Of a stretch of DNA of 64,000 nt, positions 1 through 6,019 are shown piece by piece. The notes under the pieces were generated by a model that worked only from the letters and a program-made list of their open reading frames with translations, searched no databases and was not told the origin of the DNA. The stretch covers positions 186,001 through 250,000 of the forward strand of contig JAHEBU010000002.1 of assembly GCA_024642115.1 (NCBI GenBank), read 5' to 3'. This DNA comes from Marivivens sp. (GTDB lineage Bacteria > Pseudomonadota > Alphaproteobacteria > Rhodobacterales > Rhodobacteraceae). The first letter of the stretch is position 1; the number at the start of each line of letters is the position of its first letter. Both the position numbers and the translations under genes were made by a program.

Positions 1-1
1 G

Positions 2-238
2 TTCGACAAGGCGCGGGTGGCGCTGTCGGACGAATGGCCGAAACCGGCGGCCTTTGTGGGATCGGGCGGGTCGATCCCGATCGCGGGATACTTCAAGAAT
101 ATCCTCGACATGGACGCCATGTTGATCGGCTTTGCCAAGGACGACGACCTGATCCACAGCCCGAACGAGAAATATGACGTGAGCAGCTTTCACCACGGCA
201 TCCGCAGCTGGGCGCGCATTCTGGCAGCGCTGAGCTGA
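2..238 (+). CDS. M20-family metallopeptidase, C-terminal fragment
   Basis: Open from the left edge, so the true start lies outside the window; about 78 residues remain. The tail contains GSGGSIPIAGYFK, then a stretch ending in LIHSPNEKYDVSSFHHGI, which is the typical C-terminal signature of M20/M25/M40 dipeptidases (ArgE/DapE/CPG2 group). The HSPNEKY segment normally supplies a metal-ligand His and closes the catalytic domain. The family hydrolyses peptide or acyl-amino bonds with two zinc ions. The exact substrate cannot be told from this fragment. The stop is followed by a gap before a minus-strand gene, so it ends its transcription unit. Confidence 0.8.
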   Translation, partial: FDKARVALSDEWPKPAAFVGSGGSIPIAGYFKNILDMDAMLIGFAKDDDLIHSPNEKYDVSSFHHGIRSWARILAALS

Positions 239-340
239 ATCCGGGGGGCGCTCCCGCCCGTCCGCGCGGCCTGCGGCCACTTGGACTGGTTGGGGGTGGC
301 CGCGCCTGCGGCGCGGTGGACCGGGAAGGATAGGCAGACA

Positions 341-373
341 AAAGGGGGCAGCGGCGCGTCCGCCCCTGCCCCC
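341..373 (-). terminator. Probable intrinsic terminator of the DUF1344 gene
   Basis: Arms GGGGGCAG (344-351) and CTGCCCCC (366-373) enclose an inner GGCG/CGCC pairing. Read on the minus strand the hairpin is followed by TTTTGTC, so it fits a rho-independent terminator just downstream of the DUF1344 stop. Confidence 0.6.
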
Positions 374-394
374 CAAATATCAGATGGTCCGGTG

Positions 395-655
395 CTACTT
401 GACCATCGTCACAGCCGTCGCATCATGGGCGGTGCCCACCATGTCCCACACGATGCTGATCTTTTCGCCGACTTTCAGCCCCGGGTCCTTGAACCCCGAC
501 GGCAGCATGTAGACCGTGCCGTCCTCCAGAGTGATGGAATGGGCGGTCATGTCGATCGCCTTGATCGTGCCCACCGTGGTGGTGGCAGCGGCATAGGCAG
601 CGCCGGTCATGGCAAGGCTGGCCGCCACAAGGACGGGGAGGATCTGGAAACGCAT
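395..655 (-). CDS. DUF1344 family small exported protein
   Basis: An 86-residue protein. Residues 1-23 (MRFQILPVLVAASLAM, then TGAAYAA) are a clear Sec signal peptide. The mature part (TTTVGTIKAIDMTAHSITL, later LEDGTVYMLPSGF and KVGEKISIVWDM) is a small beta-rich domain matching DUF1344, a periplasmic family of unknown function. The ATG at 655 was chosen over an upstream in-frame ATG because it starts exactly at the signal peptide. It is a single-gene unit with its own hairpin terminator. Function unknown. Confidence 0.8.
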   Translation of the reverse strand: MRFQILPVLVAASLAMTGAAYAAATTTVGTIKAIDMTAHSITLEDGTVYMLPSGFKDPGLKVGEKISIVWDMVGTAHDATAVTMVK

Positions 656-857
656 TTGAGGGACTCCGATAATGTCTCGCGCCGGAACACGCCGTGCGCG
701 AGGGTCGTTCATAAGAGGCCGTCCGGGCACTGTCGCGTCGATGGTCTTGGGTCCATCCGGCAGGTCCCGGCCTCTTGATCTCTGACATAACCGCCCTTTC
801 GGATCGCTGTAAGGGGGTCACAATCGGTCGTGATGCGGTGTGAATGGCGCAACTTTG

Positions 858-1076
858 TTACGCAGTAGTCGCCACCCGGATCAGCTTGGCCAGCAACAAC
901 AGCCACGGTGCCGCATGCAGGAGCAGATCAAAGATGTCGATCGGACGGACCAGAGTGCCAGCCACCAGCATCCGCAGCTTTTCCCAGATATGCGGCTCGG
1001 GAAAGAACGGAGCGAGGCCAAGGGTCAGCGCCGCAAGGATCAGCAGGGGCAACGGGAATTGATCGAGAAACGACAT
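858..1076 (-). CDS. Small conserved inner-membrane protein (often labelled RND transporter)
   Basis: A 72-residue protein with two hydrophobic stretches: residues 8-25 (PLPLLILAALTLGLAPF) and about 50-67 (LLLHAAPWLLLLAKL). Between them lies HIWEKLRMLVAGTLVRPID. From memory this matches a short family common in Rhodobacteraceae that databases often name 'RND transporter', but it is far too short to be an RND pump, so that label should not be trusted. Its AT-rich upstream region (about 1080-1190) probably holds its promoter. Function unknown. Confidence 0.7.
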   Translation of the reverse strand: MSFLDQFPLPLLILAALTLGLAPFFPEPHIWEKLRMLVAGTLVRPIDIFDLLLHAAPWLLLLAKLIRVATTA

Positions 1077-1218
1077 GGGGCAGGCCTTTCCTGAAAAGTT
1101 ACTCCCTTATGGCACGTTTCCCGACAATAATACATGCGACAAATAGAATATGTTTCCTCACAGTTCGGTTCACCTTGCAATAACACCTCTCGGGGGGTGA
1201 ATTGATCGCAGATCAAGA

Positions 1219-1237
1219 GGGGGGCAGACAGCCCCCC
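1219..1237 (-). terminator. Hairpin downstream of the tRNA-Asp pair
   Basis: Arms GGGGGGC (1219-1225) and GCCCCCC (1231-1237) around a 5-nt loop, about 40 nt past the 3' end of the second tRNA-Asp on the minus strand. No strong U-run follows, so termination is only a suggestion. Confidence 0.4.
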
Positions 1238-1277
1238 TGCCCGGCCAAAGCCAAGGCACGACAGTCAAAGAGGAAGG

Positions 1278-1354
1278 TGGCGCGGTTGACGGGGCTCGAA
1301 CCCGCGACCCCCGGCGTGACAGGCCGGTACTCTAACCAACTGAGCTACAACCGC
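1278..1354 (-). tRNA. tRNA-Asp (GTC)
   Basis: 77 nt on the minus strand. The acceptor stem GCGGTTG pairs with CAACCGC, and the CCA end is encoded (TGG at 1278-1280). The anticodon stem CCGGC/GCCGG encloses loop CTGTCAC with anticodon GTC. The T-arm carries GGTTCGAGCC. It is identical to the copy just upstream. Confidence 0.97.
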
Positions 1355-1382
1355 GCGTGACGGTCAGGGGATCGGGGGCAAA

Positions 1383-1459
1383 TGGCGCGGTTGACGGGGC
1401 TCGAACCCGCGACCCCCGGCGTGACAGGCCGGTACTCTAACCAACTGAGCTACAACCGC
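1383..1459 (-). tRNA. tRNA-Asp (GTC), second identical copy
   Basis: The same 77-nt sequence as 1278-1354, including the encoded CCA (TGG at 1383-1385) and anticodon GTC. It is the promoter-proximal copy. The 28-nt spacer between the two suggests one transcript with two identical tRNAs. Confidence 0.97.
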
Positions 1460-1568
1460 GCATCTGCAATCCGGTGATCCCACCGAACGTGAGGGGGCTT
1501 CTATGCGGGGCATTCAACCCCGTCAAGCGGCAGATCGGAAAAAACGAAGCCTCCCGCGCCCGCCCGGC

Positions 1569-2504
1569 TTACTCCGGCAAAGGGATGAACTCGGCGTCGT
1601 CACCCACAGGCAACTGAAACCGACCATGCGCCCAGTCGCCCGCCCGCCACGCCTCCTTGGCGGCGTCGATCCGGTCACGGGTCGAGGCCACGAAATTCCA
1701 CCAGATATGGCGCGGCCCGCCCAGCGTGGCGCCGCCCAGAACCATCAGCCGGGCACCCTGCGGTCCGGCCTGCATCGACAACCGGTCGCCGGGGCGAAAC
1801 ACCATCATCCGGCCTGCGTCAAACACCTGCCCGGCGACGGTGACGGCCCCCTCCAGCACATAGACGCCCCGATCTTCGTGGTTGTCGGGCAATGGCAGGG
1901 CGGCACCGGGGGCAAGCTGGGCATCCAGATAGAACATCTCGGACGGGGTCTCAATCGGGGCGGTTGCGCCATAGGCCGAGCCCAGGATCAGGCGGACGGT
2001 CTTGCCCTCGCCCTCCAGCACAGGCAACTCGGCGGCGCCTGCGTGGACAAAGGCGGCGGGGGCATCCTCGGCGGCCTCGGGCAGGGCAACCCATGTCTGG
2101 ATGCCGAACAGCGATTGCGGGGCGGCGCGGGCGGCCCCGTCCATCCGTTCGGAATGGGTGATGCCGTGACCGGCGATCATCAGGTTGACCGATCCGGGGG
2201 TAATCCAGTTGTCCGTTCCCAGACTGTCGCGGTGATGAATCGACCCGCGATGCAGATAGGTGACGGTGGCCAGACCGATGTGCGGATGCGGTCGGACGTC
2301 GATCCCTTTGCCGGTCAGAAACTCGGCCGGGCCCATCTGATCGAAAAAGATGAACGGGCCGACCATCTGGCGTTTGGGGGCCGGCAGGGCGCGACGCACC
2401 TCGAACCCACCCAGATCCCGGGCGCGGGGGACAATGACCGTTTCAATGGCGTCGATGTCGTCGCCCATCGGGCAATCGGGATCAAGGGCGGGATTCCAGC
2501 TCAT
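1569..2504 (-). CDS. Pirin family protein
   Basis: A bicupin protein of 311 residues, the usual pirin length. The metal-binding set is intact: H73 and H75 in RPHPHIGLATV, then H117 and E119 in HGITHSERMDG. The C-terminal half carries the second cupin (SEMFYLDAQLAPGAALPLP). Pirins bind a single iron or other metal; bacterial members act as quercetinase-like dioxygenases or regulators, and the role here cannot be told. The start at 2504 has GGAG six bases upstream; an in-frame ATG at 2516 lacks this spacing. It sits alone, divergent from the LytTR gene. Confidence 0.9.
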   Translation of the reverse strand: MSWNPALDPDCPMGDDIDAIETVIVPRARDLGGFEVRRALPAPKRQMVGPFIFFDQMGPAEFLTGKGIDVRPHPHIGLATVTYLHRGSIHHRDSLGTDNWITPGSVNLMIAGHGITHSERMDGAARAAPQSLFGIQTWVALPEAAEDAPAAFVHAGAAELPVLEGEGKTVRLILGSAYGATAPIETPSEMFYLDAQLAPGAALPLPDNHEDRGVYVLEGAVTVAGQVFDAGRMMVFRPGDRLSMQAGPQGARLMVLGGATLGGPRHIWWNFVASTRDRIDAAKEAWRAGDWAHGRFQLPVGDDAEFIPLPE

Positions 2505-2826
2505 GACAGGCTCCATCTGAGGATAGAGCTAACACTAAACACCCCCGGCCTGGATTTCGACCTACATCCCCGCACGGCGGCTGTGCCGGAAAGCTATGAC
2601 CAAAAAAATCACCACTCCCCAAAGGAGATGTTGTAGGTGTCGGTAGAGGACTCATCACCCGAACCACACGAAAAACTCTACCGACTGCCGCCAGACACCG
2701 GTTGGCCAAAACTTATAAACCAGCAAGCTCAGACTAGACCCAAACCCAGTGCCACACGACGACAACCCCACAAACACGACGATCCGTGGGCCAGAATCCG
2801 GTCTGTTCAAAGCGTTTTGTCACGAA
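2505..2826. other. 322-bp intergenic leader region with an inverted repeat
   Basis: There is no convincing gene between the pirin and LytTR genes. It contains an AAAGGAG motif near 2618 without a good start codon at the right distance. It also has a perfect 9-bp inverted repeat, TCGGTAGAG (2640-2648) and CTCTACCGA (2676-2684), flanked by GGTGTC (2636-2641) and GACACC (2694-2699). This could fold into a long hairpin in the 5' leader of the LytTR gene or serve as an operator. Confidence 0.45.
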
Positions 2827-3669
2827 ATGCGTTTTCACGACATGTTTGGCAGACGGCTCGACATGAGCTACCGTGGCGTCCTTGCGCTGTTTTCCCATCG
2901 GGTGACCATCGGGTTTCTGGTCATGGTGGCCGTTGCCTTTTTCGCGCTCGACCCACACCGATTCCGGTCGACAATGCCGGTGCCGCTGGCCCTGCTGACC
3001 TGGGTGTTGGCGGTCGGTCTTGTCGTCGTTCTCAAACTTGTGAACTTTGCCTGGGTATCGGTGGTCACGTCCCGGCGTCAGGTCCCGGTTTACCTGCCCA
3101 TCCTCTCGGCGATGGAATTCTATGTGACCATTGTGGTGGGCGAACAGATCGCGGTGTTCTTCTCTCGCGGCGTCTGGGTGCCCAATATCCTTCCCAACTA
3201 CTTTTACTACCTGATCACCCTGCTTGTGGTGGAAACCTTCTTTGTCCGCTACCTCGCGCCCGACATCCTGCGTGAAACCGGATTTGGGCCAGGCGACCGC
3301 ACCCCGCCCGCCGCCGCACCGCCCTTTGTGCCAGAAGAGGGCGCGGTGCCGTCCCTCTCGCTCGGCGCCCGCAGGTTCCGCCTGACCAAGGTGCAATATG
3401 CAGTGTCAGAAGAACACTATGTCCGGCTGGTGCTGACGAACGAAGAGATCATGCACCGGGCCAAACTGACAGATCTGGTCGCCCAGACCAGACCCGAGGA
3501 CGGGTTTCAACCGCACCGGTCATGGTGGATCAGCCGCCACGCTCAACCGCGGCTGAGCAAGGACGGCGGACGTTTTTGGGTGCAGATCGGCGACGAAGTC
3601 GAGGCTCCGGTCGCCCGCGCCCGGACCAAGCAGGTGCAGGACTGGTTCGACGAATATTCGGACTGGTAG
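2827..3669 (+). CDS. Membrane-anchored LytTR-type transcriptional regulator
   Basis: 280 residues. The N-terminal half has about four membrane segments (around VTIGFLVMVAVAFFAL, PLALLTWVLAVGLVVVL, MEFYVTIVVGEQIAVFF and YYLITLLVVETFF). The C-terminal about 90 residues form a LytTR DNA-binding domain (YAVSEEHYVRLVLTNEEIM, then GFQPHRSWWISRHAQ). LytTR domains bind paired direct repeats, and membrane-tethered forms are usually self-contained sensors without a kinase. The start is uncertain: ATG 2827 is used, but ATG 2863 and GTG 2749 are in frame and none has a good ribosome site. The stop lies three bases from the 3' end of a convergent tRNA-Val. Confidence 0.8.
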   Translation: MRFHDMFGRRLDMSYRGVLALFSHRVTIGFLVMVAVAFFALDPHRFRSTMPVPLALLTWVLAVGLVVVLKLVNFAWVSVVTSRRQVPVYLPILSAMEFYVTIVVGEQIAVFFSRGVWVPNILPNYFYYLITLLVVETFFVRYLAPDILRETGFGPGDRTPPAAAPPFVPEEGAVPSLSLGARRFRLTKVQYAVSEEHYVRLVLTNEEIMHRAKLTDLVAQTRPEDGFQPHRSWWISRHAQPRLSKDGGRFWVQIGDEVEAPVARARTKQVQDWFDEYSDW

Positions 3670-3672
3670 CGA

Positions 3673-3748
3673 TGGTGGGTCGTGACGGGCTCGAACCGCC
3701 GACATTTTCGGTGTAAACGAAACGCTCTACCAACTGAGCTAACGACCC
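3673..3748 (-). tRNA. tRNA-Val (TAC)
   Basis: 76 nt. The acceptor GGGTCGT pairs with ACGACCC, and CCA is encoded by TGG at 3673-3675. Anticodon stem TTTCG/CGAAA with loop TTTACAC gives anticodon TAC. The T-loop is GGTTCGAGCC. It overlaps no gene but almost touches the LytTR stop. Confidence 0.96.
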
Positions 3749-3992
3749 GGATCACCCTTGGGTTACTGCGCCAAGAAGGGCGGGACAAGATCGGAACGAC
3801 CAGTCGGTGACAGTTTTGTTGTCTTCTGTCGCCAAAACCGCAGGCCCGGCCCCGTTGCAAACCCCATCGGCGGCGCCCTCACTGACCCTGCGGGCCATCA
3901 GGGGTCCGGATAACCCGACTTGAATATATTCGGACATTCGTTCTAGCGTCGTGGTCATGTCGGGGGACCGACAGAATTCAAAGGGGAATACT

Positions 3993-4214
3993 ATGAAAAA
4001 AGTCATCATCTCGGCGGTCGCCGCCTCCATGATCGGGTCGGCCGCTCTTGCAGGGGGCATGGCGCCTGCCATTATGGCACCCGACGTCATCGTGCAGGAA
4101 ACCAAATCGTCGTCGTCCAGCGCGGGGATCATCATTCCGCTCATCATCATCGCGCTGATCGTGCTGGCGACCAGCAAAACCTCGACCCCCGCACCCCAGA
4201 TCTTTGTCGAATAA
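3993..4214 (+). CDS. Small Ser-rich membrane protein, copy 1 of a paralogous pair
   Basis: 73 residues: a signal peptide (MKKVIISAVAASMIGSAALA), a short exported segment (GGMAPAIMAPDVIVQETK), a run of five serines, one membrane helix (AGIIIPLIIIALIVLA) and a short tail. The middle and helix are almost identical to the protein encoded at 5562-5804. The ATG at 3993 follows AAGGGGAA at a good distance, so the reading is secure although the protein is short. The family is unknown to me beyond being conserved within this window. The N-terminus-out topology is inferred from the signal peptide. Confidence 0.8.
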   Translation: MKKVIISAVAASMIGSAALAGGMAPAIMAPDVIVQETKSSSSSAGIIIPLIIIALIVLATSKTSTPAPQIFVE

Positions 4215-4242
4215 TCCCGCATCGTGTTAAGGCATCAAGGCG

Positions 4243-4830
4243 TCACGGCGTGATTTCGTCGTGGCGCCCTTTGTCTATGCGGTGGATGACCCCCTGCCCG
4301 CCCGGCAGGTCGGCGATCCGGTCAACCGACCATCCCAATGCCAGCGCGCGGATCACCCGCGACGTGATCCCGTGCGTCACGATGACCGAGGGGCCGGTCA
4401 CCCCTGCCAGAAACGCCTGAACCCGATGGGCAATGGCGGCAAAACTCTCGCCCCCCGGGGCCGCAGCGTAATAGTCCAGAAACGATGCGTCCTCTGCCAG
4501 TCCGCTCGTGGCACGAATTTCGTCACGGGTGCGGCCGGTCCAGTCGCCCACGGAAATCTCGCGCAACCGGGCATCCTCGATCAGGACCGCCTCGTCCGCG
4601 CCTTGGGCTGCCAGAACCAGGGCAGCGGTGCATCGGGCGCGGCGGATCGGACTGGTGTGAAAGGCGTGTGTGGCGGGCGTGACTCCAAGGTCGCGCAACA
4701 GATCGCCCATCGCGCGGGCCTGCGCCTCGCCCTCGGGGGTCAGGGGGCTGTCCAGATCGCCCTGCCAGCGCCCTTGCCGGTTCCACTCGGTTTCACCGTG
4801 GCGCAGGATCAACAATTCAGGCACCGGCAT
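4243..4830 (-). CDS. Histidine phosphatase family protein
   Basis: A 195-residue phosphoglycerate-mutase-like phosphatase. The catalytic LRHGETEWN is at residues 9-17 with H11 as the phospho-acceptor. The second-shell motif VTHGITSRVIR near the C-terminus supplies the second histidine. Such proteins dephosphorylate small metabolites, including cobalamin precursors or sugar phosphates; the substrate is not evident. The start at 4830 is preferred because GGAGG lies eight bases upstream. A TTG at 4845 and ATG at 4836 are in frame but overlap the ribosome site. Its gene ends close to the convergent Ser-rich protein gene. Confidence 0.85.
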   Translation of the reverse strand: MPVPELLILRHGETEWNRQGRWQGDLDSPLTPEGEAQARAMGDLLRDLGVTPATHAFHTSPIRRARCTAALVLAAQGADEAVLIEDARLREISVGDWTGRTRDEIRATSGLAEDASFLDYYAAAPGGESFAAIAHRVQAFLAGVTGPSVIVTHGITSRVIRALALGWSVDRIADLPGGQGVIHRIDKGRHDEITP

Positions 4831-4840
4831 CCGCATCCCC

Positions 4841-4875
4841 TCCAAACGAAAAACGCACCCGGATCAGGGTGCGTT
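4841..4875 (-). terminator. Intrinsic terminator of tRNA-Val (CAC)
   Basis: Perfect 9-bp arms AACGCACCC (4852-4860) and GGGTGCGTT (4867-4875). On the minus strand the stem is followed by TTTCGTTT, giving a T-run of five at its base. It sits ten bases past the tRNA 3' end and just before the phosphatase start. Confidence 0.85.
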
Positions 4876-4884
4876 GAAGGATAA

Positions 4885-4959
4885 TGGTGGGTGATAAGAG
4901 ATTTGAACTCCTGACATCTTCGATGTGAACGAAGCGCTCTACCACTGAGCTAATCACCC
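4885..4959 (-). tRNA. tRNA-Val (CAC)
   Basis: 75 nt. The acceptor GGGTGAT pairs with ATCACCC, and CCA is encoded (TGG at 4885-4887). Anticodon stem CTTCG/CGAAG with loop TTCACAT gives anticodon CAC. The T-loop is AGTTCAAATC. It lies immediately downstream of the HU-like gene on the same strand and is followed by a strong terminator. Confidence 0.96.
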
Positions 4960-4972
4960 GTTGGCGCGTCGT

Positions 4973-5380
4973 TTAGCTGTCCGCGTCGTCCTCTGCAAGA
5001 GGTGTCGATCCCGAAACCTTGGGCTTGTCATCGTTGATCCGCAGACGCACGACAAGCATCTTGCCGCCCGATACATCCTTGTCGCGGGTCACGCGCATCT
5101 TGCCCAACGGCGGCAGGTTCGGCTCTTCTCCGGCGATCAACGCTTCGGCCAGAACGGCCAGTGCGGCCTCGATGGCGGGGCGGGCGTCCTTTTTCTTGAT
5201 GCCGGATTTGGCGACGGCGCGGTCGATGAAATCCTTCTTCTTGAGCATCGGACCAGACTCGGGCTTGGGCGTGGTCGCCCCCGTCGAAACGTCTGCATCG
5301 GCGACTGGCGCTGTGGCAACTACGGAAGCGACCGCCTTGAGGGCGGTGGTCGGCTTGGTTTTGGTGGGGCGCGTGGCCAT
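4973..5380 (-). CDS. HU-family DNA-binding protein lacking the beta-arm
   Basis: 135 residues. The first about 44 residues are a Lys/Ala/Thr/Pro-rich tail. An HU-type fold then follows (MLKKKDFIDRAVAKSG, DARPAIEAALAVLAEAL, LPPLGKMRVTRDKD). The segment that in E. coli HU forms the DNA-intercalating arm (RNPQTGKEI) is replaced by the short KDVSGGKM, so the protein probably binds DNA in a different way. It is likely nucleoid-associated. A shorter start at 5248 would remove the tail; the long form is kept because the tail is basic and in frame. The tRNA-Val gene follows closely. Confidence 0.8.
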   Translation of the reverse strand: MATRPTKTKPTTALKAVASVVATAPVADADVSTGATTPKPESGPMLKKKDFIDRAVAKSGIKKKDARPAIEAALAVLAEALIAGEEPNLPPLGKMRVTRDKDVSGGKMLVVRLRINDDKPKVSGSTPLAEDDADS

Positions 5381-5561
5381 GGGTCTGTCCCGTTATTGGT
5401 TCGATTTCGTAAACAATACAGCAATTTCAGCATTGGGAAAGGGCGTCACGCAAACCAATTGCGGTCGCGCCGGTGCCAATGCTGTTTGACTAAAATGACG
5501 AAAGTGTTAACAAAGACTCATGGGCGGCTTTTCGCTCGTCATATTATTACGGATTATTGCA

Positions 5562-5804
5562 ATGACCCTCACCAAAGCTGCCGGTCTCGCCTCCATGCTC
5601 ATGGCAACGTCCACGTCGGCCCTCTACGCGGGCGGCATGGCCCCTGCCATCATGGCACCCGATGTCATCGTTGAAGAGACGAAATCGTCCTCGTCCAGTG
5701 CTGGTATCCTTGTTCCCTTGATCCTGATCGCGCTCGTTGCGTTGGCGATGTCCAAGACGTCGACGCCCGCCACGGTCATGCAGGGCTCGCTGGGAGGAGC
5801 CTGA
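5562..5804 (+). CDS. Small Ser-rich membrane protein, copy 2 of a paralogous pair
   Basis: 80 residues with a signal peptide (MTLTKAAGLASMLMATSTSA), the segment GGMAPAIMAPDVIVEETK, five serines, one membrane helix (GILVPLILIALVALAM) and SKTSTPA. The mature core is nearly identical to the protein at 3993-4214, while the signal peptides and C-terminal tails differ. The two genes lie on the same strand about 1.3 kb apart. The ATG at 5562 was chosen because it opens the signal peptide, although no strong ribosome site is visible. Function unknown. Confidence 0.8.
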   Translation: MTLTKAAGLASMLMATSTSALYAGGMAPAIMAPDVIVEETKSSSSSAGILVPLILIALVALAMSKTSTPATVMQGSLGGA

Positions 5805-5883
5805 CATTCGTTCACCAGTCGGCACCCTGAGTTGCCGCTGCCAGAGGCAGTGGTCGGATCCCAAGACCTGATCACCGCCAGTC

Positions 5884-5905
5884 GGGCGCATCCCCGGATG
5901 CGCCC
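5884..5905 (+). terminator. Perfect hairpin downstream of the Ser-rich gene
   Basis: Arms GGGCGCATCC (5884-5893) and GGATGCGCCC (5896-5905), 10 bp with a 2-nt spacer. No T-run follows, so it may stop transcription only weakly or protect the 3' end. Confidence 0.45.
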
Positions 5906-5969
5906 GTACTTACAAACGGCTTGTGTCGCGACCCAACGGTTCAATTGTGATCCTGATGGACACATGACA

Positions 5970-5998
5970 AAGGCGCGCCCCCACCGGGGACGCGCCTT
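5970..5998 (-). terminator. Intrinsic terminator of lon
   Basis: Arms AAGGCGCG (5970-5977) and CGCGCCTT (5991-5998) with a GC-rich inner stem, 22 bases past the lon stop on the minus strand. A and T runs flank the stem, so it could work in both directions. Confidence 0.75.
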
Positions 5999-6019
5999 GT
6001 TTGTGTCGGGCGACAGGGA

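Noticed and set aside
1202-1216. Fnr-like site TTGAT...ATCAA near the tRNA-Asp genes
   Set aside because: The spacer is 5 bp (CGCAG) and not the 4 bp required by Fnr/FnrL dimers, and it is not well placed for any promoter.
2637-3275. GTG-started frame with an AAAGGAG upstream, overlapping the LytTR gene
   Set aside because: The spacing from AAAGGAG is too long, and the LytTR frame over the same DNA has clear domains while this one has none.
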